From NCBI RefSeq assembly GCF_013393345.1, contig NZ_QJRF01000053.1:1-64000 (forward strand): a DNA stretch of 64,000 bases. The letters are read 5' to 3'. A program made the translations under genes and the position numbers. The DNA comes from Pseudomonas taiwanensis. GTDB lineage: Bacteria; Pseudomonadota; Gammaproteobacteria; Pseudomonadales; Pseudomonadaceae. Shown here piece by piece: positions 17,076 through 25,765 of this stretch. Under the pieces are notes generated by a model that was not told where the DNA came from, ran no database searches, and saw only the letters and a list, made by a program, of their open reading frames with translations. Every line of letters begins with the position of its first letter. Position 1 is the first letter of the stretch.

Positions 17076-17978
17076 ATGGCGCTGATTCTCTTCGCTGTCC
17101 TGCTGGGCCTGGCTGCGCTGCTGCTGTTGGCCAGCCTGCTGGGCGCGCGCCAACAGCGCCATCGGGTTCACCAGCGGCTGCTCGGCCACGACTTTGCCGG
17201 GCACCTGGGCGACGAGTACTGGCAAGGGCTGATTCGTCGCCTGGGTGCCAGCCGGTTGGCGCGGCGCTACCTGGCCCTGGACGGTGAAACCCAGTTGCTG
17301 CTCAGCCGCATCGGTTGGCGTCGTGCCAGTCGCCGCACGCTGTTCCTCGTCTGCCAGCTCATTGCGCCGCTGCTCATGCTCGGCCTGGTGTTGCTGGGAC
17401 AGTCGCTGCTGGAAGAACCACCGGCGCAATCCTGGCTGGCGCCCTTCCTGGCGGCCGGCTGCGGCCTGCTGTTGCCCAAGCGGGTGCTGGCGATGGTCGC
17501 GTTGCGCCGCCAGCACGCCTTGCAGCAGGAGCTGATGGTGTTCATTCCCATGGTGCGCATCCTCTTCGAAGCCGGGCTGACCGTGGAGCAGGCGCTGCGG
17601 GTGCTCAGTCAGGACGGTCGTGACCTGATGCCGGTGCTCACCGCCGAGCTGCGTGGCCTGTTGCAGCACGTGGACTCGGGCCTGGAGCTGGGTGAGGAAC
17701 TGGGCAAGCTGGCGCGCCTGCTGGCAGTGGATGAGCTGACCGACAGCTTCACCATTCTCGAACAGCTGGTACGCCAGGGGGGCGGCGCCATGGCATCGCT
17801 GCTGGCACTGAAGAAACTCTTGGACGACCGTCGCCTCACGCGGATGCAGGAGTACATCTCCAAGCTCTCCGCGAAGATGGCGGTGGTGATGATGTTGCTG
17901 CTGTTCCCGGCCCTGCTGATCGTGCTGGGCGGACCGGGGCTGATGGCGATAGGCCGCGCAATGAGGGGAATGGGATGA
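17076..17978 (+). CDS. tadC: Tad inner-membrane platform protein TadC
   Basis: The 300 residues form a GspF-like membrane protein with hydrophobic segments at the N-terminus, around residues 90-130 and at the C-terminus. The cytoplasmic core contains LQQELMVFIPMVRILFEAGL and the conserved late AKMAVVMMLLLFPALLIVLGGPG. The gene starts one base after the tadB stop and overlaps tadD by four bases, so the operon is tightly coupled. Partner of TadB. Confidence 0.93.
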   Translation: MALILFAVLLGLAALLLLASLLGARQQRHRVHQRLLGHDFAGHLGDEYWQGLIRRLGASRLARRYLALDGETQLLLSRIGWRRASRRTLFLVCQLIAPLLMLGLVLLGQSLLEEPPAQSWLAPFLAAGCGLLLPKRVLAMVALRRQHALQQELMVFIPMVRILFEAGLTVEQALRVLSQDGRDLMPVLTAELRGLLQHVDSGLELGEELGKLARLLAVDELTDSFTILEQLVRQGGGAMASLLALKKLLDDRRLTRMQEYISKLSAKMAVVMMLLLFPALLIVLGGPGLMAIGRAMRGMG

Positions 17979-18724
17979 GAAGGATGCTGATGCTTTGCGC
18001 GTTGGGGTTCCTGGGTGGGTGCGCAAACCCGCCGGTCCAGGTCGGCTGGTTGGCGCAGGGAGGCTGTGGCCAGCCCACGCAGGAACAGGAACTGGCGCTG
18101 AACCTGGCCCGCGACATGGCGACCGAAGGCCGTGCGCACGCTGCCCTGGCACATCTCCAGGCACTGCCCGCCAATCTGCCGGAAGTGCGACTGCGCCAGG
18201 CGCGAATCTATCGCAGTCTGGATCGCACCGAGGCCGGGCCGCTCTACCAGAGTCTCCTGGGCACCTGTCTGGCCGCCGAAGGACACCATGGCCTGGGCCA
18301 GCTCGCCGCGGCCCGGGGTGATCAGCGCGAAGCCCTGGCGCAACTGCGCGAGGCCGTTGACCGTGCGCCCACCGATGCCAAGGTGCGCAACGACCTGGGG
18401 CTGGTGCTGCTGCGCGAAGGGCGGGTGGCGGATGCACGCTTCGAATTCCTGACCGCACTGGAGCTGGGCGAGGGCGATACCTTGCCGGCGCAGAACCTGC
18501 TGTCGCTGCTGTTCTATGAAGAGCAGTACCAGCAGGCCGCCGAACTGGTGTCGCGCCTGCGTCTGCCGGCTGATGTGGTACGCGGGGCCGAGGCGCGGGC
18601 GCGGGAGATGAAGCGACAGGGGCTGTCCGCGCCGCTGGCAACGCGACCGGTCGAAGCCGATGCGCCGCTGCTGGCGGAAGTGCGCAAGGCCGCGTCCACT
18701 GGCGACGAGGAGGTGGGGCCATGA
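17975..18724 (+). CDS. tadD: TPR lipoprotein TadD, pilotin-like factor
   Basis: This 249-residue lipoprotein (lipobox FLGGC, Cys near 16) is followed by tetratricopeptide repeats, for example LGQLAAARGDQREALAQLREAVDRAP and LGLVLLREGRVADARFEF. TadD proteins are thought to help RcpA assemble. The ATG at 17975 overlaps the tadC stop; an ATG at 17984 is an alternative. It overlaps the next gene by four bases. Confidence 0.92.
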   Translation: MRRMLMLCALGFLGGCANPPVQVGWLAQGGCGQPTQEQELALNLARDMATEGRAHAALAHLQALPANLPEVRLRQARIYRSLDRTEAGPLYQSLLGTCLAAEGHHGLGQLAAARGDQREALAQLREAVDRAPTDAKVRNDLGLVLLREGRVADARFEFLTALELGEGDTLPAQNLLSLLFYEEQYQQAAELVSRLRLPADVVRGAEARAREMKRQGLSAPLATRPVEADAPLLAEVRKAASTGDEEVGP

Positions 18725-18999
18725 AAGTCTGGATCGCCATCCTTTTCCTGGGTGCCTGCGCCGGCTTGCAGGCCGCCGAAGACGCCCGCCATGCGCAACA
18801 CGAGCGCCAGCGGAACACCGAACAATGGCTGAGCATCCAGCGCGAAGGCAGCCAGGCCTCGCGCCACGCGCAGACGGCCAGCGCCGCTGAACGCGAGCTG
18901 GCCAACCAGCGCTGGCTGGAGAGCTTCAAGTACGCCATTCCCGAGCGCTACTACGGCGATGGCATGAGCGTCGACGGCGGGTCGTCTTCGAGCGAGTGA
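18721..18999 (+). CDS. DUF3613-type small periplasmic protein of the tad operon
   Basis: The 92-residue protein has a Sec signal ending near LQAAE, then a charged, Gln/Glu-rich helical stretch (about 20-65). A conserved C-terminal motif F-KYAIPERYYGDGM precedes a Ser-rich tail. The same small gene sits between tadD and tadG in Pseudomonas. Function is unknown. A role in pilus assembly is inferred from its position, with four-base overlap to tadD. Confidence 0.85.
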   Translation: MKVWIAILFLGACAGLQAAEDARHAQHERQRNTEQWLSIQREGSQASRHAQTASAAERELANQRWLESFKYAIPERYYGDGMSVDGGSSSSE

Positions 19000-19007
19000 G
19001 GCACGTC

Positions 19008-20762
19008 ATGCGCAGCCTTCGCCGACAACGCGGCGCCATCGGACTGATGGCGACCATGGTGCTGTTGATCGCCCTGATGATGCTGGCATTGACGGTGGAC
19101 GCCGGCCGCCTCTATTTCGAGAAGCGCAAGCTGCAGCGCGTGGCCGACATGGCGGCCATGGAAAGCGCCGCGCAGTCCGGACTCTGCGGCACCACGACGG
19201 CTTCCGGTGTGCTGGCGCTGGCCAACACTGCTGCGGCGCGGCATGGCTATTCCGGCAGCCTGGGTACAGGGAAGAACAGCGTCGGCCTCGGTTATGTGGC
19301 GCTAGATGGCGCGGAGGAACGGCGGGTGTTCACGCCCTCCGCGACCCGCGCCGAAGCGGTGCGGGTACTCGCCAACCAGGAAGTGCCTGCCAGCCTCGTG
19401 CTGGGCGGTCTTTGGGGCGAACGTGTGAATCTTCAGGCGGTGGCCGTGGCGCAGCGTCCGGCATTGGCCGCCTTCTCCCTGGGCAGCGGGCTGGCTTCCC
19501 TGGACCCCCAGCAATCGGCCGTACTCGATGCGTTGCTGGGCAAGATGCTCGGCACCACGCTGAACCTCGACGCAGCGTCCTACGACGGCCTGGCCAATAC
19601 CCGGCTGAACCTGCTGGAACTCAACCGCTACCTACCTCCGGCCGCGCAGGTGGACCTTTCCGCCGGTGACGTGGACCGCCTGTTGGACACGACGCTGACC
19701 CTCGACCAGGTCCTGGACGCGACGGTCGGTGCCGCCAATTCGCGCGAAACCCTCTCGGTCGGCGTGCGCAACGGCTTGAACAGCCTCACCAACGTCACCC
19801 TCGGCGCCACCCACGTGAAGCTGGCGGACATCCTCGATGTGATCACCCCCGCCGGTGGCGGCGAACAGGCGCTACGCACCGACCTCAGCGCCCTTGACCT
19901 GGTGACCGCCCTGGCATTTCTCGCCAACAAGGCTCATGCGGTGGATGTGGCGTTGGGCGTTAGCATGGGGTCATTGCTCAACGCCAAGGTCGCGCTTTAC
20001 GTGGTCGAGCCGCCGAAGATTGCCATCGGGCCGCCGGGCAAGGACGCCAACGGACAATGGCGCACCCAGGCGACCACTGCACAGGTAAAGCTGCAAGTCA
20101 GCTCCGATGTGAACGTCTCTGGATTGCTGACCATCAGACTGGGGTTGGCATTGAATGTCGCGGAAGGTTGGGCTGCTTTGGACCGGGTCGATTGTGGAAG
20201 CATCCTGCCGGGACAGCGGAGCGTGCAGATTAAGGCGCAGCCGGGCATCGCCTCGCTGGGGTTGGGGACTTTTCAGGCGCTGGGTGGCCCGCAAACCACG
20301 CTGAATCCGGTATCGGTGACGCTGATACCGTCATTGCTCGGCGTATCGGTGAACATCAGCTCGCAGACCCAGGTTGCCAGCGCTACGGCGGAGGATCTTG
20401 AATTCAAGTTGGCGAGCAACACGCAGTTACCGCTGCGGCAGCGTGCAGGGTCCGATGTTGGGGATGCGCTCGATGCGGGATTGAACAACCTGGTCGGGAA
20501 TCTCAACGTCAGCGTGTCGGGCGTCGAGGGCAAATGCCTTCAGAACATCTTGAACTGCGTCATCTCCGGGGTGACCAGCTTGCTGAATCCGCTTACCAGC
20601 GCATTGCTTCGAAGCCTGGTTATCGCTGTGCTCCAGACCACCATTCCAGTGCTGGGGGACGCCCTGATCGAGCCGGTACTCAGGTTGCTCGGCGTCGAAC
20701 TGGGCTATGCCGACGTGCGCCTGATCGATCTGGATACATCGGCGCCGAGGCTGATGCTCTGA
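19008..20762 (+). CDS. tadG: TadG-like pilus-associated membrane protein
   Basis: This 584-residue protein starts with a TadE/G-type N-terminus: QRGAIGLMATMVLLIALMMLALTVDAGRLY, one membrane helix with the bulk exported. The rest is a large periplasmic or secreted domain rich in beta-type repeats and Leu/Val. I chose ATG 19008, with GTGAGG as ribosome site, over an overlapping GTG at 18996. It ends the plus-strand tad operon. The exact role is not established; TadG is thought to interact with the fibre or envelope. Confidence 0.88.
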   Translation: MRSLRRQRGAIGLMATMVLLIALMMLALTVDAGRLYFEKRKLQRVADMAAMESAAQSGLCGTTTASGVLALANTAAARHGYSGSLGTGKNSVGLGYVALDGAEERRVFTPSATRAEAVRVLANQEVPASLVLGGLWGERVNLQAVAVAQRPALAAFSLGSGLASLDPQQSAVLDALLGKMLGTTLNLDAASYDGLANTRLNLLELNRYLPPAAQVDLSAGDVDRLLDTTLTLDQVLDATVGAANSRETLSVGVRNGLNSLTNVTLGATHVKLADILDVITPAGGGEQALRTDLSALDLVTALAFLANKAHAVDVALGVSMGSLLNAKVALYVVEPPKIAIGPPGKDANGQWRTQATTAQVKLQVSSDVNVSGLLTIRLGLALNVAEGWAALDRVDCGSILPGQRSVQIKAQPGIASLGLGTFQALGGPQTTLNPVSVTLIPSLLGVSVNISSQTQVASATAEDLEFKLASNTQLPLRQRAGSDVGDALDAGLNNLVGNLNVSVSGVEGKCLQNILNCVISGVTSLLNPLTSALLRSLVIAVLQTTIPVLGDALIEPVLRLLGVELGYADVRLIDLDTSAPRLML

Positions 20763-20814
20763 GCCGGGGAAGGCTCGTGCAGGTTGCGCTGGAGCGAAGG
20801 TCGGTCGCCGAACC

Positions 20815-20880
20815 TGTAGGAGCGAGCTTGCTCGCGAACAGCCCGGGCAGAACCCTTTCGCGAGCAAGCTCGCTCCTACA
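20815..20880. repeat. REP doublet, family A (GTAGGAGCGAGCTTGCTCGCGAA)
   Basis: Two inverted copies of TGTAGGAGCGAGCTTGC-TCGCGAA (20815-20838 and 20857-20880) are separated by 18 bases. Together they form a long hairpin between the convergent tadG and pprB genes. This is a Pseudomonas-type REP arrangement. It may also stop transcription from both sides. Confidence 0.85.
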
Positions 20881-20906
20881 ATTTTGAATTCGCGCCTACA
20901 TCGTCA

Positions 20907-21668
20907 TCAATGCGCCACCTGCTGCGCCCGCCGTGCCGGTGGGGCCATGGCCAGGGCGAGCTGGGTGCGGTTGTGCATGTGGGTCAGACGCAGGATCTGC
21001 GAGACATACAGCTTCACGGTGTTTTCCGTCAGCCCCAGCTCGCACGCCGTCTGGTAGTTGGTCATGCCCTTGCCCACCAGCCTGGCCACTTCCAGCTGGC
21101 GCGGCGAGAGCTTGTCGAACGGTGGCTGCGTGCCCATGTCCTGGCATTCCACCAGCTGCGGGCTGTGATCGACGGGGCCGCGACGGCGCCTGTTGATGTC
21201 GTGGTACAGCTCGTCGATGGATTCGGCGAGGGTGCGCAGCTTGTTGTTCAGCAGGGCCAGTTCCAGGTTGTCCTGGCGACGCTGCTGCAGCCGTTCTTCC
21301 AGGCGGCGCACGGCGCGCAGGACGTGCTCTGGATCGATGGGTTTCTGGTAGTAGTCGGCGACGCCGGCGCGCATGGCCTCGATCACGTCTCGTGGCTCGG
21401 CCTGGCCGGTGAAGATGATCGCTTCGAAGGCGCGACTGCTGCTCAGACGCTCCATCTCCTGGACCAGGGCGATGCCGTCGAGCTCCGGCATGTGCAGGTC
21501 GCAGAGCACAATGCCGATGTCGGGGTCTTCATGGAAACGCCTGAGGGCCTCAAGGCTGGAGGAGTAGCCAACGCAGTGGTAACCGCAACTTTCGAGGAAT
21601 TCCTGGAGTTCGATGACTATGGCTTCATCGTCATCCACGACGAGCAGGGTACAAGGTTGAGAATCCAT
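20907..21668 (-). CDS. pprB: two-component response regulator PprB (receiver + LuxR HTH)
   Basis: In the 253 residues, an N-terminal receiver has D57 in VLCDLHMPELDG and a KP motif near 110. A linker of about 50 residues leads to a C-terminal LuxR-type helix-turn-helix (LSPRQLEVARLVGKGMTNYQTACELGLTENTVKLYVSQIL). In P. aeruginosa PprB activates flp-tad and other adhesins and is paired with PprA, encoded here at 22.8-25.6 kb. A candidate promoter lies upstream (TTGACT at 21790-21795, TATATC at 21765-21770). Confidence 0.93.
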   Translation of the reverse strand: MDSQPCTLLVVDDDEAIVIELQEFLESCGYHCVGYSSSLEALRRFHEDPDIGIVLCDLHMPELDGIALVQEMERLSSSRAFEAIIFTGQAEPRDVIEAMRAGVADYYQKPIDPEHVLRAVRRLEERLQQRRQDNLELALLNNKLRTLAESIDELYHDINRRRRGPVDHSPQLVECQDMGTQPPFDKLSPRQLEVARLVGKGMTNYQTACELGLTENTVKLYVSQILRLTHMHNRTQLALAMAPPARRAQQVAH

Positions 21669-21764
21669 ATCCAGCCTTCCAATGCGAGCGATCCGGGCGA
21701 TTGATGCTTGCGCTTCCCCAACCCGGCACGCGGGATTTGGAACGGCGGTGCAGTAAGTACGAAA

Positions 21765-21795
21765 GATATAGCACTTTCATATCACTGCCAGTCAA
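21765..21795 (-). promoter_or_regulatory. candidate pprB promoter
   Basis: Read on the minus strand, TTGACT (21795-21790) and TATATC (21770-21765) are separated by 19 bases, about 100 bases before the pprB ATG. GAAAG-N8-CTTTC overlaps the -10 region and could bind a regulator. The long spacer makes this tentative. Confidence 0.3.
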
Positions 21796-22262
21796 TTCGT
21801 CAGAATTAGTGCTGCCAAAGAACCGACGAACAGAAAGGGGGCGAATGGATAGCGGCGGGCGTGCTCCGGGGACACCTGCGCCAGGGATTGCCGCATGCCG
21901 GCGGTCAGCACCGGCCAGAGCGGGCGCGAGAGGATGGCCCAGGCCAGGTAGGCCACTCCCGCGCCGATCAGGCAATGAAGGACGAATGCAGGAGCGCTGC
22001 ACAAGGCGATGCCCAGCAGCAGCTTCACATCACCCGCGCCCAGTTTGCCGATCCACCAGCCCGGAACGGTCAGCAACAGGGCCAGGCCGGCCGCGAGCAG
22101 GCCGTCGGTAGGCGAGGCGTGCAGCAGGGTTTCGCCACGCAGCTGCAGATAGAGCAGGGCAAGTGCCGTGCCGCCGAGGGTGAGCCAGTTGGAAATGCGC
22201 CGCTGCCTGAGGTCCTGCAGGGCGCAAAGGGCGATCCAGAACAGCAGGGGGAGGGCCGACAT
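21792..22262 (-). CDS. fppA: Flp prepilin peptidase (A24 family)
   Basis: This 156-residue polytopic membrane protease cleaves Flp and TadE-like leaders. The two aspartates of the family are visible: D17 in ALQDLRQRRISNWL and D78 in the GAGDVKLL motif. It is the short CpaA/TadV class, without the N-methyltransferase half. It is upstream of pprB on the same strand and divergent from the TadE-like gene. Confidence 0.93.
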   Translation of the reverse strand: MSALPLLFWIALCALQDLRQRRISNWLTLGGTALALLYLQLRGETLLHASPTDGLLAAGLALLLTVPGWWIGKLGAGDVKLLLGIALCSAPAFVLHCLIGAGVAYLAWAILSRPLWPVLTAGMRQSLAQVSPEHARRYPFAPFLFVGSLAALILTN

Positions 22263-22377
22263 GAATTATCCGTTGCGTCCGAAAAGTCCTTCTATGCTGC
22301 TATCTGTGTAGACGAATCTTCAGAAGGCAGCTGAGCATTTTCTGCCGCAGTGCGGCCGCCAGTCAGGAAGGTTTCCA

Positions 22378-22830
22378 ATGAGAAAAGGGGTTGCGCCGCG
22401 CTTCGCCAGGTCGCAGAAGGGTGCTGCGGCTATCGAGTTTTCCCTGGTCTTCGTCATCTTCTTCGCGATCTTTTACGGCGTGGTCAGCTACTGCCTGCCG
22501 CTGCTGATGCTGCAATCCTTCAATGAAGCTTCGGCCGAGGCCGTGCGCCGCGCGGTTTCGATCAACCCCGAATCCGCCAACTACCTCGCCCTGGCCACCA
22601 CCGAAGCGAATACCGCGATCATCCAGAAGCTCGCCTGGTTGCCGGCGAGTGTCCGCAGCAACCTGCCGCCGGCGGTCAGCCTCAGCGGCGGCGTGCTGAC
22701 CGTGCGCATTGCCTATCCCTACAACGCCAAACCGCTCGTGCCGTTCCTGGTGCTGCCGGGGATCGGGCGAGTACCGCAACTGCCGGACGAACTGGCGGCC
22801 CAGTCAAGCCTGCGGATACAGAATCCGTGA
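22378..22830 (+). CDS. TadE/TadF-like pseudopilin
   Basis: The 150 residues include a prepilin-like N-terminus: basic leader, SQKG cleavage point, then AAAIEFSLVFVIFFAIFYGVV. A small periplasmic domain follows. Such pseudopilins are processed by FppA and needed for Flp biogenesis. A GGAAGG site precedes the ATG. Its stop overlaps the pprA frame if the GTG at 22827 is used. It corresponds to the pseudopilin gene between fppA and pprA in P. aeruginosa. Confidence 0.88.
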   Translation: MRKGVAPRFARSQKGAAAIEFSLVFVIFFAIFYGVVSYCLPLLMLQSFNEASAEAVRRAVSINPESANYLALATTEANTAIIQKLAWLPASVRSNLPPAVSLSGGVLTVRIAYPYNAKPLVPFLVLPGIGRVPQLPDELAAQSSLRIQNP

Positions 22831-22838
22831 GGCTCGAC

Positions 22839-25616
22839 ATGCACGATGGTGCGGAACAACTGGGGTCGTCGAGCCAGGCCTTGCTGCAGGCGGCCCGCAG
22901 CACCCCATCCAGCCTGCTGATGGCGCTGGACGTCCAGGGCCGGGTGATGGGCATCGCTGGCGCCCTGGGATTACGTCTGGGACGTTCGGCCAACGGTCAG
23001 AGCCTGCCGCTGGCGAGTTTCGTCAGCGGCCACTGCGCGGCGCTGTTGCACGGGGCGCCGGAGCAATGGAGCCGCGATTGCCTCGACCTGGATTTCATCT
23101 GCCCCGACGGCCAACTGCTGCACACCCGTGGGTGGCTCAGCGCTACCCGTGACGGCTGGTTGCTGCAGGCGCTGGATATCGGTGACCTGATCCGTCACCA
23201 GCAATCGGGCGACCTGCGCCGCCAGGCCCTGCTGCATGCCGGGCAGGCGGCGGAGCACCTGCGCATGGCCAGCGCGTCCCTGCTGCCCCAGGTCACCCAC
23301 GAACTTCTGGAGGCGATTGCCTTGCGCTGGCGGGTGCCCTGCCTGGCGCTGGCGCTGCATATGCCGGGTGGTCAGGGTTGGCAAGTCTATGCGCAGTACC
23401 GGGGCCACGGCGCGCCCGGTCTCTGGCAGGAAGGGCAGCGCCTGGGGCAGGAGCTTGCCGACCTGCCTGGTCGGGCTCCGCAGCGCTGGAACTGGTCCCA
23501 GCTGTCGCAGCATCCACGGCTGTTCGCGCTGCTGGGTGATGGCCCAGCCTATCTGGTGCCCTTTGTGGAACTCGCCGGTGTCAGCGCCTGGCTGTTCTGC
23601 GCGCCGTTCGAACCCGACCCCCACGCCGCCTTGGGTGACGCCGAATGGCAGCAGATTTGCGCCCAGATCGCCGGCCCCCTGCTCACGCGTTTGCGGGAGC
23701 AGAGCCAGCGCCATGAAGGGGGCCGCCTCGATGCGTTGCAGGATCTACTGGGCGCCGGTTGGTGGGAATACCTGCCTGCCTCGAAGGAAGTCATGCTGGC
23801 CCCCGCGCTGGCCAGGGCCTGGCAGGCCGACAGCCAGGACCGGTTGTCGCTGGAAAACTGGCTGCAACAGGTGCACCCGGCCGACCGCGACGAGTTCCGA
23901 GCCCGACTGCGCGCCACCGAGTTGAACGGCCAGGGTTTTACCCAGTGCCTGCGGCTGTATTTGCCTGGCGTACAGGAGGAGGCGATCTGGCATCGGGTGC
24001 AGGCGCGAGTACAAGGCCCGGCTTCCCAGCCACGGGTATTCGGCTTCCTGCTGGACATCAGCGACATCAAGGCGCAAGAGGCCAGCGCGGCGGCGGCCCA
24101 TGCGCGCCTGCGCAACCTGATCGCCAGTGCCCCGGCGGTGATCTACGTATTGCGCTACGACGACGGTGCATTGCTGCCGGAGTTCTGTAGCGACAGCCTG
24201 GGCCCCATGCTCGGCTGGTCCCTGGCGGAGCTGCAGCAGGGCGGGCTGGCCGAGCGTGTCCACCCCGACGATCACGAGATTTTCTTTGCCCGTACCCGCA
24301 GCCTGTTGCGTGATGGGCAGGTCAGTTGTCGCTACCGCCTGCGCGACCGCCAAGGCAACTACCACTGGCTGATGGACGAAGCCCGCCTGCTACGCAACGA
24401 ACTGGGCCAGCCCCAGGAAGCGGTGGGTATCTGGCTGGACGTGACGGAAGCCACCCTGGCCGCCGAGCGGGTGCGCGAGAGCGAGGAGCGTTACCGCATC
24501 CTGGTGGAAGACTCTCCGGCGATGATCTGCCGTTACACCCCCGACCTGGTGCTGCGTTTCGCCAACCGTCCGCTGGCGGACTACCTCGAATGCCGGCCGG
24601 AAGAGGTCGCCGGCACCCACCTTGGCGCCTGGCTCTCCGGCGAGCAGCGCCAGACCTTCCAGGAGCGGCTGATCGGCCTCACCCCGGAGCAACCGATGAG
24701 CACCGCCGAAATCTGCCTGCAACTGCCCGGCCGCGAGCACGCCTGGTGGATCTGGGCCGACCGTGGCGTGTTCGACGAGCACGGCCGCCTGCTGGAGGTG
24801 CAGGCGGTGGGCCGCGACAACACCGAGGTGCGCAAGGCCCAGCAGCAGCTCTACCAGGGCGCCAAGATGGCCACCCTGGGCGAGATGGCCACCGGCCTCG
24901 CCCATGAGATGAACCAGCCACTGAACGTGATGCGCATGGCGGTGGCCAATGTGCTCAAGCGCCTGGCCAGCGACGAGGTACAGGTGGACTACCTGCGCGA
25001 CAAGTTATTGCGCATCGAGGCGCAGGTGCAGCGCGCGGCGCGCATCGTCGACCACATGCGCGTGTTCGGCCGGCGCTCGGACGTGGAGCAGCAATTGTTC
25101 GACCCACGCCAGGCGGTCGAGGGCGCTCTGTCGCTGCTCTCCGAGGGGCTGCGCGGCAAGGGCGTGGAGGTGCGTCTCGCGCTGGGCGAACAGGGTTTCT
25201 CCGTACGCGGCTTCGCCGACCAGCTGGAACAGGTGCTGATCAACCTCATGGTCAACGCTCGCGACGCCATGCTCGGCAAGAAGGAAAAGGAGCCGGACTT
25301 CGCCCCGTCCATCCTCGTTGGGCTGGAGCCGCGCGGTGCCTGGGTGGAGTTGCGGGTGGAGGACAACGGCGGCGGCATCGACCCGCGATTGCTGGAGAAG
25401 ATCTTCGAACCCTTCTTCACCACCAAGCCCGTGGGCAAGGGTACCGGGCTAGGGTTGTCGGTGAGCTATGGCATCGTCCAGCAAATGGGTGGCCGCCTCA
25501 GCGTCGAGAATGCGGCCGAGGGCGCCTGCTTCCGCATCGCATTGCCGCTCTATGAAGGATCACCGGGCGTGGAGGTCGTCAGCCCGGTAGAGGAAGGGTC
25601 GGTACTCGTCAGCTAG
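22839..25616 (+). CDS. pprA: sensor histidine kinase PprA with multiple PAS domains
   Basis: The 925 residues show no membrane helix, so the kinase is probably cytosolic. An N-terminal sensory region of about 300 residues is followed by three PAS/PAC units (about 300-420, 420-550, 550-670). The HisKA H-box ATGLAHEMNQP has H689. The ATPase domain has N-box NLMVNARDAM, DNGGGID and GTGLGLSVSYGIV. I prefer ATG 22839 to the overlapping GTG at 22827. It is the cognate kinase for PprB, encoded divergently 1.2 kb away. Confidence 0.92.
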   Translation: MHDGAEQLGSSSQALLQAARSTPSSLLMALDVQGRVMGIAGALGLRLGRSANGQSLPLASFVSGHCAALLHGAPEQWSRDCLDLDFICPDGQLLHTRGWLSATRDGWLLQALDIGDLIRHQQSGDLRRQALLHAGQAAEHLRMASASLLPQVTHELLEAIALRWRVPCLALALHMPGGQGWQVYAQYRGHGAPGLWQEGQRLGQELADLPGRAPQRWNWSQLSQHPRLFALLGDGPAYLVPFVELAGVSAWLFCAPFEPDPHAALGDAEWQQICAQIAGPLLTRLREQSQRHEGGRLDALQDLLGAGWWEYLPASKEVMLAPALARAWQADSQDRLSLENWLQQVHPADRDEFRARLRATELNGQGFTQCLRLYLPGVQEEAIWHRVQARVQGPASQPRVFGFLLDISDIKAQEASAAAAHARLRNLIASAPAVIYVLRYDDGALLPEFCSDSLGPMLGWSLAELQQGGLAERVHPDDHEIFFARTRSLLRDGQVSCRYRLRDRQGNYHWLMDEARLLRNELGQPQEAVGIWLDVTEATLAAERVRESEERYRILVEDSPAMICRYTPDLVLRFANRPLADYLECRPEEVAGTHLGAWLSGEQRQTFQERLIGLTPEQPMSTAEICLQLPGREHAWWIWADRGVFDEHGRLLEVQAVGRDNTEVRKAQQQLYQGAKMATLGEMATGLAHEMNQPLNVMRMAVANVLKRLASDEVQVDYLRDKLLRIEAQVQRAARIVDHMRVFGRRSDVEQQLFDPRQAVEGALSLLSEGLRGKGVEVRLALGEQGFSVRGFADQLEQVLINLMVNARDAMLGKKEKEPDFAPSILVGLEPRGAWVELRVEDNGGGIDPRLLEKIFEPFFTTKPVGKGTGLGLSVSYGIVQQMGGRLSVENAAEGACFRIALPLYEGSPGVEVVSPVEEGSVLVS

Positions 25617-25765
25617 CATCCTGGCGATCAGCGACTGCATTCCCAGCCAGGCTGCTCTGCCCCTAGCCGCCCCCCCATTCTGGCAATACCCCCGAACCTG
25701 ACTAACCTTTCAAGAGGTATGCCTGGCATGTACCGGGTACCGCCTGCCTGATAAGGGAGAACACG

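Noticed and set aside
25720-25750. Sigma-54 promoter before fdnG (TGGCATGTACCGGGTA)
   Set aside because: The -12 element lacks the required GC/TTGC pattern. The GTACC-G-GGTAC palindrome alone is not enough.
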